DNA of 64,000 bases from Roseovarius sp. Pro17 (GTDB taxonomy: Bacteria; Pseudomonadota; Alphaproteobacteria; Rhodobacterales; Rhodobacteraceae). The notes below the pieces were generated by a model that was not told the DNA's origin, searched no databases, and saw nothing but the letters and a program-made list of their open reading frames with translations. Made by a program: the position numbers and the translations under genes. The stretch's first letter is position 1. Every line of letters begins with the position of its first letter. Positions 61,558-64,000 of this stretch are shown piece by piece. The stretch covers positions 2,542,001 to 2,606,000 of the forward strand of contig NZ_CP141179.1 of the NCBI RefSeq assembly GCF_035599575.1. The letters run 5' to 3'.

Positions 61558-64000
61558 GCGACACTGGCGGCATCAGCGCACTCAGCGTCCGGCGTCCTTG
61601 GCTGGCCGCCGTGATGAACCTGCTGATCGTCATCGCCGGGATCGGTGCGCTCTGGGGCGTCGAAATCCGCGAATTGCCCGATATTGACCGCCCCGTCGTG
61701 TCGGTGCGCGCCAACTATCCCGGTGCCTCCCCCACGACGCTCGACGCCGAGGTCGCCGCGCTGGTCGAGGGCGCGGTGGCACGGGTGGCGGGCGTCACCT
61801 CGGTGCGCACCTCGTCAGAAGAGGGCAATTTCAGGATGAGCGTCGAATTCAGCGCCTCGCGCGATCTGGACACGGCGGCCAGCGACGTGCGCGAGGCCGT
61901 CGCGCGCATTGAGCGGCGATTGCCGGATGGCGTCGAGGACCTCTATGTCGTCAAATCCGAGCAGGACGCCAATCCGATCCTGAACGTCGCGATTTGGAGC
62001 GAAGCACGCCCCATCGACCAACTGACCCGGCTGGTCGAGGACGCCATCATCCCTGAGTTCACCGCCGTGCCGGGCGTGGCCGAAGTCGTCGTCTTTGGCG
62101 ACCGCCAGCGCGTCTTGCGGGTCGAGGTCGCGCCCGAGCGCCTCGCCGCCTTTGGTCTGTCCATCGACGAGGTGGCGCAAACGCTGCGCGCGGCGCAGTT
62201 CGACGTGCCGGTGGGCAGCTTTGGCGCGGACGATCTGGAGGTGCTGGTGCGTGCGGACGCGACCGTCACCGACCCCGATCGCATCAGAGAACTAAAGGTG
62301 CGCGGCTCTGTGCGCCTCGGCGATGTGGCAGATGTCTATTTCGGCCTTGCGACGGCGAACAGTGTCGCGCGGCTGGACGGGCGGATGGTTCTGAACCTCG
62401 GCATCGTGCGACAGGCGCAATCGAACACAGTCCAAATCTCGGACGACGTGCGCCGCGCAATCGAGCGGTTGCGCCTGCGCTTTGACGAGCTGGGGTTTCA
62501 GATAACCTCTGACAGCGCAATCTTCATCAAGGGTTCGATAAAAGAGGTCGGCAAATCGCTGGCCTTTGCTCTACTGATCGTGATCGCGGTCATCTGGCTG
62601 TTCTTTGGCAAGCTGCGCACGGTCCTGATTCCGGCCATCACGATCCCCATAGCGCTGACCGGATCGCTGGCGGCGATCTGGCTGATGGGTTTTTCGATCA
62701 ACCTGATCACGCTGTTGTCGCTGGTGCTGGCAACCGGCCTTGTCGTCGACGATGCCATCGTCGTGACCGAGAACATCCAACGCAAGCGGCAACAGGGGCT
62801 GGGCCCCCGCGCCGCCGCCGCCATCGGCGCGCGCGAGGTGTTCTTTGCCGTTATCGCCACCACGGCGACGCTGATCGCGGTTTTCGTCCCAATCTCGTTC
62901 CTGCCCAGCGACGCAGGCAGGCTCTTTACCGAATTCGGTTTCGTTCTGGCCGTCACGGTCGCGATTTCATCCTTTGTCGCACTGACGATGTGCCCGATGC
63001 TAGCCTCGCTCAGCGGTGACATGGGCGGCTCCACCGGCCCCTTGGCGCGCCTTGGCGGTTGGCTGGCGGATGCCTACGCCGCGCTTATCACGCCTATGAT
63101 CCGCGCCCCGCTGGTCACGCTGGTCGCCGCCTCGCTGTTGGCCGGAACTGCCGCGCTGGTCTATGGCCAGCTTGGCGAAGAGCTGCTGCCTGAGGAGGAT
63201 CGCGGCGAAATCTCGGTCTGGATACAGGGGCCGGACGGGACCGGCCTCGCCTACACCGATCGACAGGTCGAGCGCGTCGAGGTGATGATGCAGCCCTTCG
63301 TCACTGAGGGTCTTGCGCAGGGTCTCTATTCCATCACGGGGCGCTATGACCTCAATCGTGGCAGCATCGGTCTGCGCCTTGTGCCATGGGACAGGCGCAC
63401 CATATCACAGGCCGAGATCGAGGCGAAAATTCGCGATCAACTGGATAATCTGGCTGGCGCGCAGGGGCGCATTTTTAGTGGCAACAGCCTTGGGCTGCGC
63501 GGCTCGGCGGGGGGGCTTAGCATCGCGCTGACAGGGCCATCCCACACGCAGATCGCCGAAACGGCATTCGATTTTGCCGAGGCGATGGAAGGCGTTGCGG
63601 GCCTGTCGGATATCCGCGTGCAATATCAGGCGACGCAGCCCCAGCTGAACGTGCTGGTGGACCGCGCCCGCGCCTCCGATCTGGGGGTCGAGATGTCGGC
63701 CCTGTCGACCACGCTGCGCGCCTTGATCGACGAGGACGAGATCGCGGAACTGACGATCGAGGATGAGGCCGTGCCAATCATCCTGCAATCCAGCGCCGGC
63801 GCCGTGCGTGACCCTGCGGACCTGCTGAACCTCTACGTGCGCGGGGCCAGCGGTGCGCTGGTCCCGCTCAGCCAATTGGTCAGCTTTAGCGAAAACGGTG
63901 TCGCCGCCGAATTGGACCGCCACGCCCAGCGCCGCGCGATCGAAATTAGCGCCTCCATCGCGCCGGAGACGCCCCTGCGCGACGTCATCAACGACACGCG
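61554..64000 (+). CDS. RND-family efflux permease (partial, runs off the right edge)
   Basis: The ATG overlaps the adaptor stop (ATGA), and the frame stays open for about 815 codons to the window end, so the gene is incomplete. The translation begins MSDTGGISALSVRRPWLAAVMNLLIVIAG and matches the hydrophobe/amphiphile exporter family. The proton-relay pair is present in VLATGLVVDDAIVVTENI, preceded by TM2-3 (AFALLIVIAVIWLFFGKLRT). The porter domains PN1/PN2 precede it. Substrate unknown. No tolC-like gene is seen in the visible part. Confidence 0.93.
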   Translation, partial: MSDTGGISALSVRRPWLAAVMNLLIVIAGIGALWGVEIRELPDIDRPVVSVRANYPGASPTTLDAEVAALVEGAVARVAGVTSVRTSSEEGNFRMSVEFSASRDLDTAASDVREAVARIERRLPDGVEDLYVVKSEQDANPILNVAIWSEARPIDQLTRLVEDAIIPEFTAVPGVAEVVVFGDRQRVLRVEVAPERLAAFGLSIDEVAQTLRAAQFDVPVGSFGADDLEVLVRADATVTDPDRIRELKVRGSVRLGDVADVYFGLATANSVARLDGRMVLNLGIVRQAQSNTVQISDDVRRAIERLRLRFDELGFQITSDSAIFIKGSIKEVGKSLAFALLIVIAVIWLFFGKLRTVLIPAITIPIALTGSLAAIWLMGFSINLITLLSLVLATGLVVDDAIVVTENIQRKRQQGLGPRAAAAIGAREVFFAVIATTATLIAVFVPISFLPSDAGRLFTEFGFVLAVTVAISSFVALTMCPMLASLSGDMGGSTGPLARLGGWLADAYAALITPMIRAPLVTLVAASLLAGTAALVYGQLGEELLPEEDRGEISVWIQGPDGTGLAYTDRQVERVEVMMQPFVTEGLAQGLYSITGRYDLNRGSIGLRLVPWDRRTISQAEIEAKIRDQLDNLAGAQGRIFSGNSLGLRGSAGGLSIALTGPSHTQIAETAFDFAEAMEGVAGLSDIRVQYQATQPQLNVLVDRARASDLGVEMSALSTTLRALIDEDEIAELTIEDEAVPIILQSSAGAVRDPADLLNLYVRGASGALVPLSQLVSFSENGVAAELDRHAQRRAIEISASIAPETPLRDVINDT

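Noticed and set aside
1-64000. Prophage, insertion sequence, CRISPR array or defence island
   Set aside because: No integrase, transposase, terminal repeats, regularly spaced repeats or Cas-like genes were seen anywhere in the window.

Overview
The window is 64 kb of GC-rich, densely packed chromosomal DNA from an alphaproteobacterium, most likely a marine Rhodobacterales (Roseobacter-group) species. The pointers are the Mcl1-type malyl-CoA lyase, the serC-serA pair behind a structured leader, PutA without an N-terminal DNA-binding domain next to a divergent Lrp regulator, Hint-domain proteins, MetR divergent from metF, and short intergenic repeats of a kind I associate with this family. I see no phage, insertion sequence, CRISPR array or rRNA. 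One tRNA, Leu(TAA), is present. Almost all of the DNA is coding and no gene-free stretch exceeds 300 bases; the longest are about 300 nt upstream of mcl1/dgcN, 281 nt upstream of the first Hint gene, 235 nt after sthA and 228 nt upstream of panB.

Layout. 0-6 kb: purE-purK, then on the minus strand rnr, a TIGR04282-type transferase and dapE. 6-9 kb: two adjacent Hint-domain genes, one joined to a choice-of-anchor L module and one lacking the Hint nucleophile. 9-14.4 kb: dapD with a small partner, a LOG-family protein, rlmN, an IalB-like exported protein, asparaginase and a YCII protein. 14.5-18.4 kb: serine biosynthesis, with serB divergent from serC-serA. 18.4-20.4 kb: a minus-strand module of EF-hand protein, ECF sigma factor, membrane anti-sigma candidate and periplasmic metal-sensor-like protein. 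20.5-22.2 kb: panB-panC. 22.4-28.7 kb: an exported unknown protein coupled to a YcaQ-type DNA glycosylase, then an envelope-polysaccharide group (MBOAT acyltransferase, AlgX/J-like protein, GT25, GT2).

28.8-34.7 kb: tRNA-Leu, a TPR protein coupled to an Lrp regulator, putA, a rhomboid protease whose start codon lies inside a perfect hairpin, and a GFA zinc protein. 34.7-40.2 kb: an inositol monophosphatase, an NTF2-like gene behind an FNR-type box, metR/metF, a DUF2235 hydrolase and a ZntB-like channel. 40.3-52 kb: valS, an AEC transporter, formaldehyde detoxification (fghA) followed by sthA, an exported HD-domain protein, two transporters, a YaiI-type protein, a HAD phosphatase and an alpha/beta hydrolase. 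52-57.8 kb: mcl1, a D-amino-acid catabolic operon (dgcN-dgcA-aminotransferase), and a DUF1244, CHMI-like and N-formylglutamate-amidohydrolase-like group. 57.8-64 kb: pyk, a small membrane protein, rpmI-rplT with a strong terminator, and an RND efflux operon that runs off the right edge.

The genes form short operons with frequent 1-8 nt stop/start overlaps and occasional GTG or TTG starts. Product names rest on motif recognition by eye. Numbers of residues and positions were read from the sequence; no database search was run.
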